From NCBI GenBank assembly GCA_017592775.1, contig JAGFNJ010000048.1, positions 1 to 39,162 of the forward strand: 39,162 nt of DNA. The letters are read 5' to 3'. The translations under genes and the position numbers were made by a program. The stretch comes from Candidatus Accumulibacter conexus (GTDB taxonomy: Bacteria > Pseudomonadota > Gammaproteobacteria > Burkholderiales > Rhodocyclaceae). The notes below the pieces were generated by a model. It had not been told where the DNA came from. It searched no databases and saw only the letters and a list, made by a program, of their open reading frames with translations. Below, piece after piece: positions 17,857-26,152 of the stretch (the stretch's first letter is position 1; every line of letters begins with the position of its first letter).

Positions 17857-18330
17857 ATGGACGGACTGCAGGTGCTTGCGGGTTTTCGCGCGAAGTTCCG
17901 TGTCGACGAACTGCTGGTGGCGCGCAACGAGGCGTGGTCGTGGTCGGTGCGGCCGGGGCAGGTGACCCTCGGCGCCGGAATCCTGTCACTGAACCGCCAC
18001 GCAGCGCGTTTCTCGGCGGTGACGGCGACCGAAATGGCGGCCCTGGCCGCGATCGTCGGCTCGCTGGAGCACGCACTGCGGTCTGCCTTCGACTATCAGG
18101 CGATCAACTACCTGATGCTGATGATGGTCGACCATCACGTGCACTTCCACGTCATTCCCCGTTACGACGGGGTGCGCCGCTTTGCCGGTCTGGAGTGGTT
18201 CGACCGCGGCTGGCCGGCGGCGCCTGTTCTCGCCGACGCGCAGCATGGCGATCGGGCCGACCTGCCGGCGCTGCTGCGGCAGGAACTGCAGGCGGCACTG
18301 CCACCAGCGGACGCTGCCGCCACCGGCTGA
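17857..18330 (+). CDS. HIT family nucleotide hydrolase/transferase
   Basis: A 157-residue protein from the ATG at 17857, with GGAGGAGG a few bases before. The histidine triad HVHFHVI spans residues 94-100 (His94, His96, His98; the central one region forms the nucleotidyl intermediate in the family). An upstream LGAGILSLNRHAARFS segment resembles the usual substrate loop of Fhit/HinT relatives. Proteins of this kind cleave dinucleoside polyphosphates or adenylate conjugates. The exact substrate cannot be assigned. The C-terminal 45 residues are poorly conserved in character. It is a single gene flanked by the divergent patatin gene and a convergent small membrane protein gene. Confidence 0.88.
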   Translation: MDGLQVLAGFRAKFRVDELLVARNEAWSWSVRPGQVTLGAGILSLNRHAARFSAVTATEMAALAAIVGSLEHALRSAFDYQAINYLMLMMVDHHVHFHVIPRYDGVRRFAGLEWFDRGWPAAPVLADAQHGDRADLPALLRQELQAALPPADAAATG

Positions 18331-18351
18331 GACGCTGCTCTGGCAATCCCG

Positions 18352-18495
18352 TCAGCGATCGTTGCGCCAGTCGTGCAAGGTTTCCTTGCGTGGCAGCGGC
18401 GGGTCCCTGCCGGGGTCCCTGCTGCGCAGCAGCGGCATCGCGGCCGCCAGGACGAAAACGACGCAGATGCCGAGGACGATCCACAACGTGCTCAT
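18352..18495 (-). CDS. Small membrane protein, 47 residues
   Basis: A short frame on the minus strand runs from ATG at 18495 to TGA at 18352, preceded by AAGGGA as a plausible ribosome binding site. The product begins MSTLWIVLGICVVFVLAAAM, one membrane helix (about 4-22), followed by a basic, proline-rich cytoplasmic tail ending in KETLHDWRNDR. The pattern (N-terminal anchor, then Arg/Pro tail with a hydrophilic end) is what real small membrane proteins look like, and the ribosome binding site supports translation. I cannot assign a function. It lies in the space between the HIT gene and the exopolysaccharide cluster and is convergent with the HIT gene, 21 bases away. Confidence 0.65.
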   Translation of the reverse strand: MSTLWIVLGICVVFVLAAAMPLLRSRDPGRDPPLPRKETLHDWRNDR

Positions 18496-18846
18496 TCATT
18501 CCCTTCATTGGCGCCGCCGGTGGCGCGGTGGTCGTCGCTCCGCGCCGGGCGTTGGCACGGCCAGCGTACGGCGTCCGACGGGTCGCACCGGCGTTGTCCC
18601 CGGCGGCGCTCCGCCGGGGCCGGCACGATCATTGCGGCAGCGGCGGTGGGCCGATGCTTTGTTCCGAGAGCCGATTAGACCGCAGCGCGCGCCGGCTGGC
18701 AAGCCGCTGCGTGCGGGCAAAACCGGCAGCCCGCGCAGCAGGTCGGGGCAAGCTGCCGGCACGCGGGGGCGGATTGACGGCAGCGACGGTGAACGACGGC
18801 ATCGGCCGCCGTGTCACCAGCAGCGGCTGTTCCCGGGGGGGCGTCG
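18496..18846. other. Non-coding stretch with strong hairpin before the exopolysaccharide cluster
   Basis: No convincing gene is seen in this GC-rich stretch. A perfect 9-bp inverted repeat, CCCCGGCGG (18598-18606), four-base loop, CCGCCGGGG (18611-18619), stands alone with no T run on either strand, so it is not a standard terminator. The divergent arrangement (small membrane protein to the left, polymerase gene to the right) means it should hold promoters for both, but I could not pick out convincing hexamers. Confidence 0.4.
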
Positions 18847-20895
18847 ATGATCCTGTTGCATGGCGCCCTGGCGATCCTCAGTGCCGCCATGGCTGCCTTC
18901 ATCGCGCTCAATCACCCGCTGTGGTCGGGGCTGCTGGCGCCCGCGCTGGTTGTCTGGATCGTCGCCGTCTGCCTGCGCCCGGTTCTTTGGCTGGCCGTTC
19001 TGCCTGCCTGTCTGCCGCTGGCCGGGTTCTCGCCCTGGACCGGCTGGATCGGCGTCGAAGAGTTCGATCTGTTCTGCCTCGGCGCTGCCGCCGGTTCGCT
19101 GAGCCGTCTGGTTCTGCAGCGGTTGTTGCCCGCCCGCTGGCTGCCGGCTGCCGGCACGGGTGCCGACAGGCCTGGCGACGATCCGCCGGCAAGCGGTGCG
19201 CCACTGGTCGCGACCGATCCGGCGCGGCGACTGCCGCTCAGCCGCGACCGTTGCCGACGACGGCGGCTGGCGCTGATCTGCCTCGCCCTGCTCACGGCAT
19301 CCTGTCTCTTCGCCGCCTGGCGCGGGCTCCTCGCCGCCGGCGGTCCACCGCTGGACTGGTTCGAGGGTTATGCAGAGCCACTGAACAGCCTGCGGGTGGC
19401 GAAGAGCTTCCTGCTCATGCTGCTGCTGCTGCCGTCGTTGCGCTGCCTGTTGCATGGCGAGCCGCGGCGCAGCGCGCGCTGTCTCGCCGGCGGCACGGTT
19501 GCCGGGCTGGCGGTGGCGGTTCTGGCGGCGCTCGCGGAACGTCTCGCGCATCCCGGTCTGCTCGACTTCACCACCGCCTACCGCACGATCGCCCTGTTCT
19601 GGGAGATGCACGTCGGTGGCGCGGCGCTCGACGCGTTTCTCGCGCTGACGCTGCCGTTCGCCGTGCGCCCGCTGCTGCGCGCGCCGGCGCCGGGCAGCTG
19701 GCTGGCCGCCGCGCTGCTGGCGGTGCTCGCATGCTACGCTTTCCTGACCACCTTTTCGCGCGCCCTCTATCTCGGCATGGCAGTGGCCGTGGTCGTTCTC
19801 GTCTGCTGTCTGCGCCGGCAGGCAGCGCACCAGTGCCGGCCGCAACTGCGCTGGCGCGCCCGGGCCAACCGCGTGCTGGCGGTGATCCTGATCGGCGAGG
19901 TGCTGCTGGTCGCCGGCCTCGGCGAGTTCATGGGCAGCCGGCTGGCGGGCGGCGAGCGCGACCTCGTCGGGCGGCTGACGCACTGGCAGGAGAGCCTGGG
20001 TCTCCTGCAAGGGGGCAGCGACATCCTTTTCGGCAGGGGTCTCGGAAGGTTTCCCGCCGACTACTCGACGCAGGTCGCCGGGCGCGAGATGCCCGGCCGC
20101 CTGCAACTGATCGACGATGCCACAGGTCGCCATCTGGGCCTTTCCGGGACCAGATGGCGTGCGCCGCAGCGAGGTCGCTGGGAACTGCTGCAACGCGTGC
20201 CGGCACCGCTCGCCGCGACCTACGCGCTCAGCCTGGCGGCGCGTTCGGCGCAGCCAGCGGTGCTGGTCGTCAGCGTCTGCCAGCGGCACCTGCTTTACCC
20301 GGCCGCCTGCGTCGAGGCCACCGCCCTCGTTCCCGGTGGCGGCCAATGGCGACGCATCGAGCTGTCGCTGCACGCCAGCGCCAGACTGCCGGTGTCGAGG
20401 CGGTTGCCGGTACCCGGCTTCTTCTCGCTGCGCCCGCTTGGCCCGTCCGAGTTCGTCGAGGTCGACGACCTCAGCCTGATCGATGGCGGTGGCCGCCAGT
20501 TGCTGGTCAACGGTGATTTCTCGCAGGGCATGGCGCGCTGGTTCTTCGCCCCGCGTCACTACTTCCTGCCCTGGCATGTCGACAGCCTCTACCTGGAAAT
20601 GCTGCTCGACCAGGGGGCGCTCGGACTCTGTGTGCTGCTGGCGCTGGTGGCGCTGGCGGTCGTCAATCTGTCGCGTTTTCCCCGCCACGAGCACGAACTG
20701 GCGCCCTACCTGCTGGCTGCCCTGCTCGCCTGCATGACGGCCGGTCTGTTCGTCAGCGTGCTCGACATGCCGCGCGTTGCCTTCCTCTTTTACCTGTTAC
20801 TCTGTTGCGCGCTGTTCCTCGACCACTGCCCGGGCAGCGGCGCGCCGTCGGCGGCACGTTCCGGCGAAGTGCCGGATTCGCCCCGCAGTGTATAA
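18847..20895 (+). CDS. O-antigen ligase/polymerase family membrane protein with large soluble insert
   Basis: A 682-residue membrane protein from the ATG at 18847, 6 bases after a GGGGGG ribosome binding site; a GTG at 18811 would add 12 residues. About a dozen hydrophobic segments are seen. The Wzy/WaaL core is visible in RTIALFWEMHVGGAALDAFL (246-265), the family motif FLTTFSRALYLGM near 299-311, and GRGLGRFP near 397-403. Between about 405 and 570 lies an extra hydrophilic, beta-rich region whose end (FVEVDDLSLIDGGGRQLL, then VNGDFSQGMARWFF) resembles carbohydrate-binding beta-sandwich modules. The usual post-loop text LYLEMLLDQGALGL follows. It probably polymerises or ligates the exopolysaccharide encoded by the neighbouring genes. 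No enzyme assay analogy can settle polymerase versus ligase. Confidence 0.8.
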   Translation: MILLHGALAILSAAMAAFIALNHPLWSGLLAPALVVWIVAVCLRPVLWLAVLPACLPLAGFSPWTGWIGVEEFDLFCLGAAAGSLSRLVLQRLLPARWLPAAGTGADRPGDDPPASGAPLVATDPARRLPLSRDRCRRRRLALICLALLTASCLFAAWRGLLAAGGPPLDWFEGYAEPLNSLRVAKSFLLMLLLLPSLRCLLHGEPRRSARCLAGGTVAGLAVAVLAALAERLAHPGLLDFTTAYRTIALFWEMHVGGAALDAFLALTLPFAVRPLLRAPAPGSWLAAALLAVLACYAFLTTFSRALYLGMAVAVVVLVCCLRRQAAHQCRPQLRWRARANRVLAVILIGEVLLVAGLGEFMGSRLAGGERDLVGRLTHWQESLGLLQGGSDILFGRGLGRFPADYSTQVAGREMPGRLQLIDDATGRHLGLSGTRWRAPQRGRWELLQRVPAPLAATYALSLAARSAQPAVLVVSVCQRHLLYPAACVEATALVPGGGQWRRIELSLHASARLPVSRRLPVPGFFSLRPLGPSEFVEVDDLSLIDGGGRQLLVNGDFSQGMARWFFAPRHYFLPWHVDSLYLEMLLDQGALGLCVLLALVALAVVNLSRFPRHEHELAPYLLAALLACMTAGLFVSVLDMPRVAFLFYLLLCCALFLDHCPGSGAPSAARSGEVPDSPRSV

Positions 20896-21181
20896 TCAGC
20901 TTGTCAAGCAATTCAGCAATATCAATAACTTGCAATTTTATCAGATGATTATGTTGATCGTTCAAAGTGGTTTCTCGATGGTCGCCAAGCCTGGCAGCGT
21001 GTCTTCGCTGCGCTATTCTCCTGAGCCTGTGCATTAGGTCACGGTCACCCGTCCGCCGCGCTGATAGCCTTCGTGTCATGCGTTTCGCCGAGCCTTCCCG
21101 ATGAAGCAGCGGGATGGCTCAGCAGGATTCGTTTCTCAACGGCACGCGCGGGGCGTTGTTCATGCTTGCAGGGGGTCTATC
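20891..21181 (+). promoter_or_regulatory. AT-rich leader with TATAAT upstream of the sugar transferase gene
   Basis: A perfect TATAAT at 20891-20896 overlaps the stop codon of the preceding gene, and the following 80 bases are strikingly AT-rich compared with the rest of the window. A tandem GGTCACGGTCACC lies at about 21038-21050. No gene is seen. I found no good sigma-54 -24/-12 pair (the best, CGGCACG near 21141, has a poor -12 part). The -35 region for TATAAT is also weak. If it is used, the leader before the GTG at 21182 would be about 280 bases, long enough to hold a regulatory structure. Confidence 0.4.
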
Positions 21182-22570
21182 GTGATCAAGGTGTTCAATC
21201 ATTGGTTTCATCGGAAGACTGTCGCCCAGGTTGCCGTCGACCTGATGTTCCCGGTCCTGTGCGTGATTCTCGCTGCCATCTGGCTTGGCGGTGGGGCCCA
21301 CCTGGAACTCGACAGGATCGCCTTCTACGCGATCATCTTCGCCCTGACGATGATCGTCCTGAATTCCTGGCTCGGCATGTACCAGCGTGTTCACACCCGG
21401 ACGCTGGCGGAGACCCGCGCCCGCGCCGTGCTCTCGCTGTACCTGGCGATTCCGCTGGCCTATGTGGTCTTCTCGTTGCTGGCGATTTCCGAGGTGGACC
21501 GCGGCTTCATGCTCCTCTCCGGGCTGGCGGCACTGTTCGCGACCCTCGTGCGCCGCGTCCATGGTGCGCACAGCATGCCGGGATCGTTGCTGCGTCACCG
21601 TGTGCTGGTCTTTGGTGCCGGCGAAGAAGCCGAGAACGTCGGTCGTGTGCTGTCGAAGTCCGATCCCGACATCCAGATCGTCGGTTTCTATCCCTGCGCG
21701 AGCGATTCCGAGGTGGTCGTTCCGGCACAGGTCGTCCTGTCGCAGGCGATGTCGCTTTCGGATACGGCGCACTCGCTGAAGGTCGATGAGATCATCGTCG
21801 CCGTTCGCGAGCGCCGTGGCGGTGCGCTGCCTCTGCGCGAACTGCTCGACTGCAAGCTGTCGGGTGTCAAGGTGCTCGATCTCGCCAGCTACTTTGAGCG
21901 TGCGCTGGGACAGTTGCGCCTGGATTCGCTGCGCGTCGGCTGGATGATCTTTGGTGAAGGTTTCCGGCAGACCTGGCGGCGGACGTTCTTCAAGCGCGCC
22001 TTCGACATCCTGGTCGCGCTGCTGCTGCTGCTGCTGCTGCTGGCGCTGCCGGTGATGCTGCTGACGGCGATCCTGATCGTCTTCGAGGATGGGTTCCCGG
22101 TGTTCTATCGCCAGGAGCGGGTTGGCCTCGATGGCCGCCTCTTTGATGTGATCAAGTTCCGCAGCATGCGCAACGACGCCGAGAGCGACGGCAAGCCGCG
22201 CTGGGCAGCCACCGACGATGACCGGGTGACACGCGTTGGCCGCATCATCCGCAAGCTGCGCATCGACGAGTTGCCACAGCTCTACAATGTGCTGACCGGT
22301 GACATGAGCATGGTCGGACCGCGTCCCGAACGCCCCTACTTTGTCGACCAACTGACGCGCGACATCCCGTTCTACGCCGTGCGCCACAGTGTCAAGCCCG
22401 GCCTCACCGGCTGGGCACAGGTCAGCTACCAGTACGGGTCGACGATCGAGGATTCGGTGCAAAAGCTGCAGTACGATCTCTACTACGTCAAGAATCACAC
22501 CCTCTTCCTTGATATAGTGATCCTTTTCCATACCGTCGGAGTTGTCCTGACCGGCAAGGGCGCCCGGTGA
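21182..22570 (+). CDS. XrtA/PEP-CTERM system undecaprenyl-phosphate sugar transferase (EpsB type)
   Basis: A 462-residue polyprenyl glycosylphosphotransferase from the GTG at 21182, seven bases after GGGGG; the conserved family start IKVFNHWFHRKTV supports it over the ATG at 21101. Four N-terminal helices (about 15-125) and a CoA-binding-like region (about 140-250) precede the bacterial sugar transferase domain (about 270-462). This domain has the membrane hairpin with eight consecutive leucines, VFYRQERVGLDGRLFDVIKF, LRIDELPQLYNVLTGDMSMV and GPRPERPYFV, the last being the catalytic core of the PglC/WcaJ family. It starts the exopolysaccharide repeat unit by moving a sugar phosphate to undecaprenyl phosphate. 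It belongs to the group found with the exosortase XrtA system, and precedes prsK by 55 bases. Confidence 0.93.
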   Translation: MIKVFNHWFHRKTVAQVAVDLMFPVLCVILAAIWLGGGAHLELDRIAFYAIIFALTMIVLNSWLGMYQRVHTRTLAETRARAVLSLYLAIPLAYVVFSLLAISEVDRGFMLLSGLAALFATLVRRVHGAHSMPGSLLRHRVLVFGAGEEAENVGRVLSKSDPDIQIVGFYPCASDSEVVVPAQVVLSQAMSLSDTAHSLKVDEIIVAVRERRGGALPLRELLDCKLSGVKVLDLASYFERALGQLRLDSLRVGWMIFGEGFRQTWRRTFFKRAFDILVALLLLLLLLALPVMLLTAILIVFEDGFPVFYRQERVGLDGRLFDVIKFRSMRNDAESDGKPRWAATDDDRVTRVGRIIRKLRIDELPQLYNVLTGDMSMVGPRPERPYFVDQLTRDIPFYAVRHSVKPGLTGWAQVSYQYGSTIEDSVQKLQYDLYYVKNHTLFLDIVILFHTVGVVLTGKGAR

Positions 22571-22625
22571 CCGGGCAACTGCGGCTCCGGTTGCTGCTTT
22601 CGACTGACGAGGACTGCGGGCGCTG

Positions 22626-24740
22626 ATGGACAGCAAGATGGCACTCATCTCGGCGTGGAGCTATGGCCTGGCGGGCGTGCTGGCGGCGCTGCTGACGCTT
22701 TACCTGGCGTCCGGCCGGCGCAGCAGCAGTCGCAGTGGCGCGATGTTCCTGGCGGTCGCCCTGTGCACCGTCTGGGGGATGCTGGGTCTGGCCTTCGCGC
22801 TCACCGGCCAGGGCCTCTTTCTCGCCGGCAGCCTGCTGGCCGATGTCCTGCGCTTTGGCGGCTGGTATCTCTTCCTGATCATCCTGATGCGCCCGGAGTC
22901 TCCTGCCGACGGCGCGCCGGCAACGACCGGCACCGGCTGGCTGAGTGCGATTGCCGGGCTGCTGGTCGCCTTCGGTTTTGCCGCGCAGGCGATGGCCGTC
23001 TTCGGCGTCGACCTCATGGGTTCGTCGGCACGGTTGGCGCTGTTTGCCTCGCTGGCGATGACCGTCTTCGGACTGGTCCTGGTCGAGCGCCTCTTCCGCA
23101 ACGTCTCGCCCGATTTTCGCTGGAGCATCAAGCCGTTGTGTCTTGGCTTGGGCGGCATCTTCCTGTTCGACCTCTACGTCTACTCCGACGCCCTGCTGTT
23201 CAACCGCATCGATGCCGACGCCTTCAGCATTCGCGGTTTCGCCCATGCGATCGCCCTGCCGCTGGTGGCGCTGTCGGCAATCCGCAGCCACGACTGGAAG
23301 CGGCGGCTGGTGATGTCGCAGCGCGCGGTCCTGCAGTCGGCGACCCTGCTGATCGTCGGCACCTACCTGCTGTTCATGGCAGCCGCCGGTTACTACGTGC
23401 GTTTCTTCGGCGGCGAGTGGGGGCGTGCCCTGCAACTGGCGCTGCTTTTCGCTGCCCTGCTGGTGCTGGTGGCGCTGACCTTCTCCGGCTCGATGCGGGC
23501 ACGCCTGCGGGTGCAGGTCGGCAAGCACTTCTTCAGCTACCGCTACGACTACCGCGAGGAGTGGTTGCGCTTCACCGCCACGCTGTCGGCACAGGGCGGA
23601 TTCGCTGGTCTTGGCCGGCACGTGGTGCGTGGCCTCGCAGACATGGTCGAGAGCCCGAGCGGTGCGCTCTGGTTGAAGGATCCCTCTGGCCGCTTCCTTG
23701 CCCAGGCGGCATTCTGGAACATGCCCGCGTCACCGGCCACCGAGGACGCCGACAGCCCGCTCTGCCGCTTCCTGCTCGAAAGCGGCTGGGTGATCAACCT
23801 CGAAGAGTATCGCTCGCTGCCACGCCGCTATGATGGGCTCGTGCTCCCGTCGTGGCTGGTCGAGGTGCCGAACGCCTGGCTGGTGGTGCCGCTGACCACC
23901 GGCAGCGAGTTGATCGCCTTCGTCGTGCTGGCGACGGCGCGGACGCGGATCGACGTCAATTGGGAGGTCAACGACCTGCTCAAGACGGCGGCCAGGCAGG
24001 CTGGTGCCTTCCTCGGTCAGATGCAGGCCAGCGAGGCACTGCTCGAAGTGCGCAAGTTCGATTCCTTCAACCGGATGTCGGCTTTCGTCGTCCATGATCT
24101 GAAGAACATCATCGCCCAGCTCTCGTTGATGCTGAAGAATGCCGAGCGCCACCGTGACAATCCGGAGTTCCAGAAGGACATGCTGATGACCGTCGAGCAC
24201 TCCGTCGAGCGCATGCGGCAGCTGATGATGCAGTTGCGGCAGGGGACGACGCCGCTCGACGGCCCGCGCGGCATCGATCTGGCGGATGTGCTGCGGCGGA
24301 TACAGACGGCCAAGTCGGGGCAGGGGCGCGAGGTCGAGCTGACCATCGAGGAAAAGCTGCTGGCGCGCGGTCACGAGGACCGGATCGAGCGTGTCATCGG
24401 CCACCTGGTGCAGAACGCGCTCGACGCCACCGAAAAGGGTGGTCGCGTCTGGGTCCGGATGGCCCGCCAGGGCACGCAGGCCCTCGTCGAGGTCGGCGAT
24501 ACCGGGCACGGGATGAGTCCCGAGTTCGTCCGTGAGCGGTTGTTCAAGCCGTTCCAGACGACGAAGCCGACGGGAATGGGAATCGGTGCTTACGAGAGCT
24601 TTCAGTACGTCCATGAACTGGGCGGCAGGGTCTCGGTCGACAGTGCCGTCGACGTCGGTACGCAGGTGGACCTCCTGCTGCCGCTGTTTGAAGCCGGCAA
24701 GGCGCTGCAATCGGACGAATTACCGGGAAAAGAGGAATGA
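22626..24740 (+). CDS. prsK: XrtA/PEP-CTERM system histidine kinase PrsK
   Basis: A 704-residue kinase from the ATG at 22626. The N-terminal part (about 1-285) has eight or so membrane helices, then a GAF-like domain (about 310-455) leads to a HisKA-type segment with the phosphoacceptor His490 in VVHDLKNIIAQLSLMLKNAE, and an ATPase domain with VQNALDATEKGG, VGDTGHGM and KPTGMGIGAYES motifs near the C-terminus. This order and the HDLKN form of the H box are those of PrsK, known in PEP-CTERM/exosortase bacteria, where it works with PrsR and sigma-54 to control the surface protein and polysaccharide regulon. The stop overlaps the prsR start (ATGA), indicating coupled translation. The input signal is unknown. 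Confidence 0.95.
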   Translation: MDSKMALISAWSYGLAGVLAALLTLYLASGRRSSSRSGAMFLAVALCTVWGMLGLAFALTGQGLFLAGSLLADVLRFGGWYLFLIILMRPESPADGAPATTGTGWLSAIAGLLVAFGFAAQAMAVFGVDLMGSSARLALFASLAMTVFGLVLVERLFRNVSPDFRWSIKPLCLGLGGIFLFDLYVYSDALLFNRIDADAFSIRGFAHAIALPLVALSAIRSHDWKRRLVMSQRAVLQSATLLIVGTYLLFMAAAGYYVRFFGGEWGRALQLALLFAALLVLVALTFSGSMRARLRVQVGKHFFSYRYDYREEWLRFTATLSAQGGFAGLGRHVVRGLADMVESPSGALWLKDPSGRFLAQAAFWNMPASPATEDADSPLCRFLLESGWVINLEEYRSLPRRYDGLVLPSWLVEVPNAWLVVPLTTGSELIAFVVLATARTRIDVNWEVNDLLKTAARQAGAFLGQMQASEALLEVRKFDSFNRMSAFVVHDLKNIIAQLSLMLKNAERHRDNPEFQKDMLMTVEHSVERMRQLMMQLRQGTTPLDGPRGIDLADVLRRIQTAKSGQGREVELTIEEKLLARGHEDRIERVIGHLVQNALDATEKGGRVWVRMARQGTQALVEVGDTGHGMSPEFVRERLFKPFQTTKPTGMGIGAYESFQYVHELGGRVSVDSAVDVGTQVDLLLPLFEAGKALQSDELPGKEE

Positions 24741-26095
24741 GCGCACCAAAAATGCCACACCTGCTGATCGTCGAGGATGACCGCGCGCTGCAGAAGCAGA
24801 TTCGCTGGGCTTTCGATCAGTACGAGACGCTGGCTGCCGACGACCGCGAGACGGCGATGCAATTGATGCGCCGTTACCAGCCACCGGTGGTGACCATGGA
24901 TCTGGGTCTGCCGCCCGACCCGGACTCGGTGTCGGAAGGCTTCAAGCTGCTCGAGGAGATCCTGAGCCTGGCGCCCGATACCAAGGTCATCGTGCTGACC
25001 GGCCAGAACGACCGCGCCAACGCCCTGCGGGCGATCGCCCTCGGTGCCTACGACTTTTTCGCCAAGCCGTTCGAGGTCGACATGCTCGGCCTGACGATCC
25101 AGCGGGCTTACCGGCTGCACGAACTGCAGAAGGAGAACGAGCGGCTGCAGGCGATGCAGCAGCCGGATGCGATGTCGGGGATGATCACCCGCGACCCGGA
25201 TCTGCTGCGCGTCTGCCGGACGATCGAACGTGTGGGCGTCACCGACGCGACCGTGCTGCTGCTCGGTGAAAGCGGTACCGGCAAGGAACTCCTGGCGCGT
25301 GGTCTGCACGAGTCGTCGCCGCGGCGTCGCGAGCGATTCGTCGCCATCAACTGCGCGGCGATTCCCGACAACCTGCTCGAGAGCGAACTCTTCGGTTACG
25401 AGAAGGGCGCCTTCACCGGTGCCGGGAAGACGACGCCGGGCAAGATCGAGACGGCCAACAACGGCACGCTGATGCTCGACGAGATCGGCGATCTGCCACA
25501 CAACCTGCAGGCGAAGCTGCTGCGCTTCCTGCAGGAGCGGGTGATCGAACGGATCGGTGGGCGCAACGAAATCCCGGTCAATGTACGCATCGTCTGCGCC
25601 ACGCACCAGAACCTGCAGAACCTGATCAGCGAGGGTCGTTTCCGCAAGGATCTCTATTACCGGCTGGCGGAAATCGTCGTGAACATCCCGCCGCTGCGCG
25701 CCCGCACCGGCGACGCGTCGCTGCTGGCGCATGCCTTCGTGCGGCGTTTCGCGGCCGAAAACGGTCGCGGCGCCATGAGCCTGCGCGAGGATGCCCTGCG
25801 CGCGATCGAGGCACACGCCTGGCCGGGGAACGTGCGCGAACTCGAGAACTGCATCAAGCGCGCGGTGATCATGGCAGACGGCAATCAGCTCACCGCCGCC
25901 GACATCGGCCTCCTCGGCGGGGTACAGGCGGAGGAAACCGTGCTCGACCTGCGCAATGCGCGCGATGAGGCGGAGAAACGGGTGACCATCGCCGCTCTCG
26001 CGCGTGCTGACGGCAACGTCGTCAAGGCCGCCGAACTCCTCGGTGTCAGCCGTCCGACGCTGTACGATATGATGCACCGCTTCGGACTCAAGTAG
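24737..26095 (+). CDS. prsR: PEP-CTERM system sigma-54-dependent response regulator PrsR
   Basis: A 452-residue NtrC-type activator. The receiver domain (about 8-125) has EDD at 13-15, the phosphoacceptor Asp55 in TMDLGLPPD and Lys110 in FFAKPFE. The AAA+ domain (about 150-380) has Walker A GESGTGKE (177-184), the sigma-54 contact loop GAFTGA (224-229), Walker B LMLDEIGDL and HAWPGNVRELEN. A Fis-type helix-turn-helix ends the protein (NVVKAAELLGVSRPTLYDMM). All functional motifs are intact. It should activate sigma-54 promoters when phosphorylated by PrsK. The target genes probably include PEP-CTERM proteins elsewhere in the genome; none is in this window. It sits between prsK (overlap) and prsT (57-base gap), the standard order. 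Confidence 0.96.
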   Translation: MSAPKMPHLLIVEDDRALQKQIRWAFDQYETLAADDRETAMQLMRRYQPPVVTMDLGLPPDPDSVSEGFKLLEEILSLAPDTKVIVLTGQNDRANALRAIALGAYDFFAKPFEVDMLGLTIQRAYRLHELQKENERLQAMQQPDAMSGMITRDPDLLRVCRTIERVGVTDATVLLLGESGTGKELLARGLHESSPRRRERFVAINCAAIPDNLLESELFGYEKGAFTGAGKTTPGKIETANNGTLMLDEIGDLPHNLQAKLLRFLQERVIERIGGRNEIPVNVRIVCATHQNLQNLISEGRFRKDLYYRLAEIVVNIPPLRARTGDASLLAHAFVRRFAAENGRGAMSLREDALRAIEAHAWPGNVRELENCIKRAVIMADGNQLTAADIGLLGGVQAEETVLDLRNARDEAEKRVTIAALARADGNVVKAAELLGVSRPTLYDMMHRFGLK

Positions 26096-26152
26096 CGCCG
26101 CCAACACGACCTTTTTTCTTTCGGGCAAGCTTTTCGACTCAGGGGGACTTTG

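Noticed and set aside
16209-20516. A plus-strand open frame of 1435 codons across the patatin, HIT and polymerase genes
   Set aside because: It is Arg/Ala/Gly-rich with no domain and crosses several clearly recognised genes in other frames.
21135-21160. A possible sigma-54 promoter (CGGCACG) before the sugar transferase gene
   Set aside because: At the required spacing the -12 element reads GGGC rather than TTGC, so the match is too poor to call.
26096-26152. A possible terminator (run of T near 26112) between prsR and prsT
   Set aside because: There is no stable stem before the T run, and the genes are in the standard co-directional prs order.
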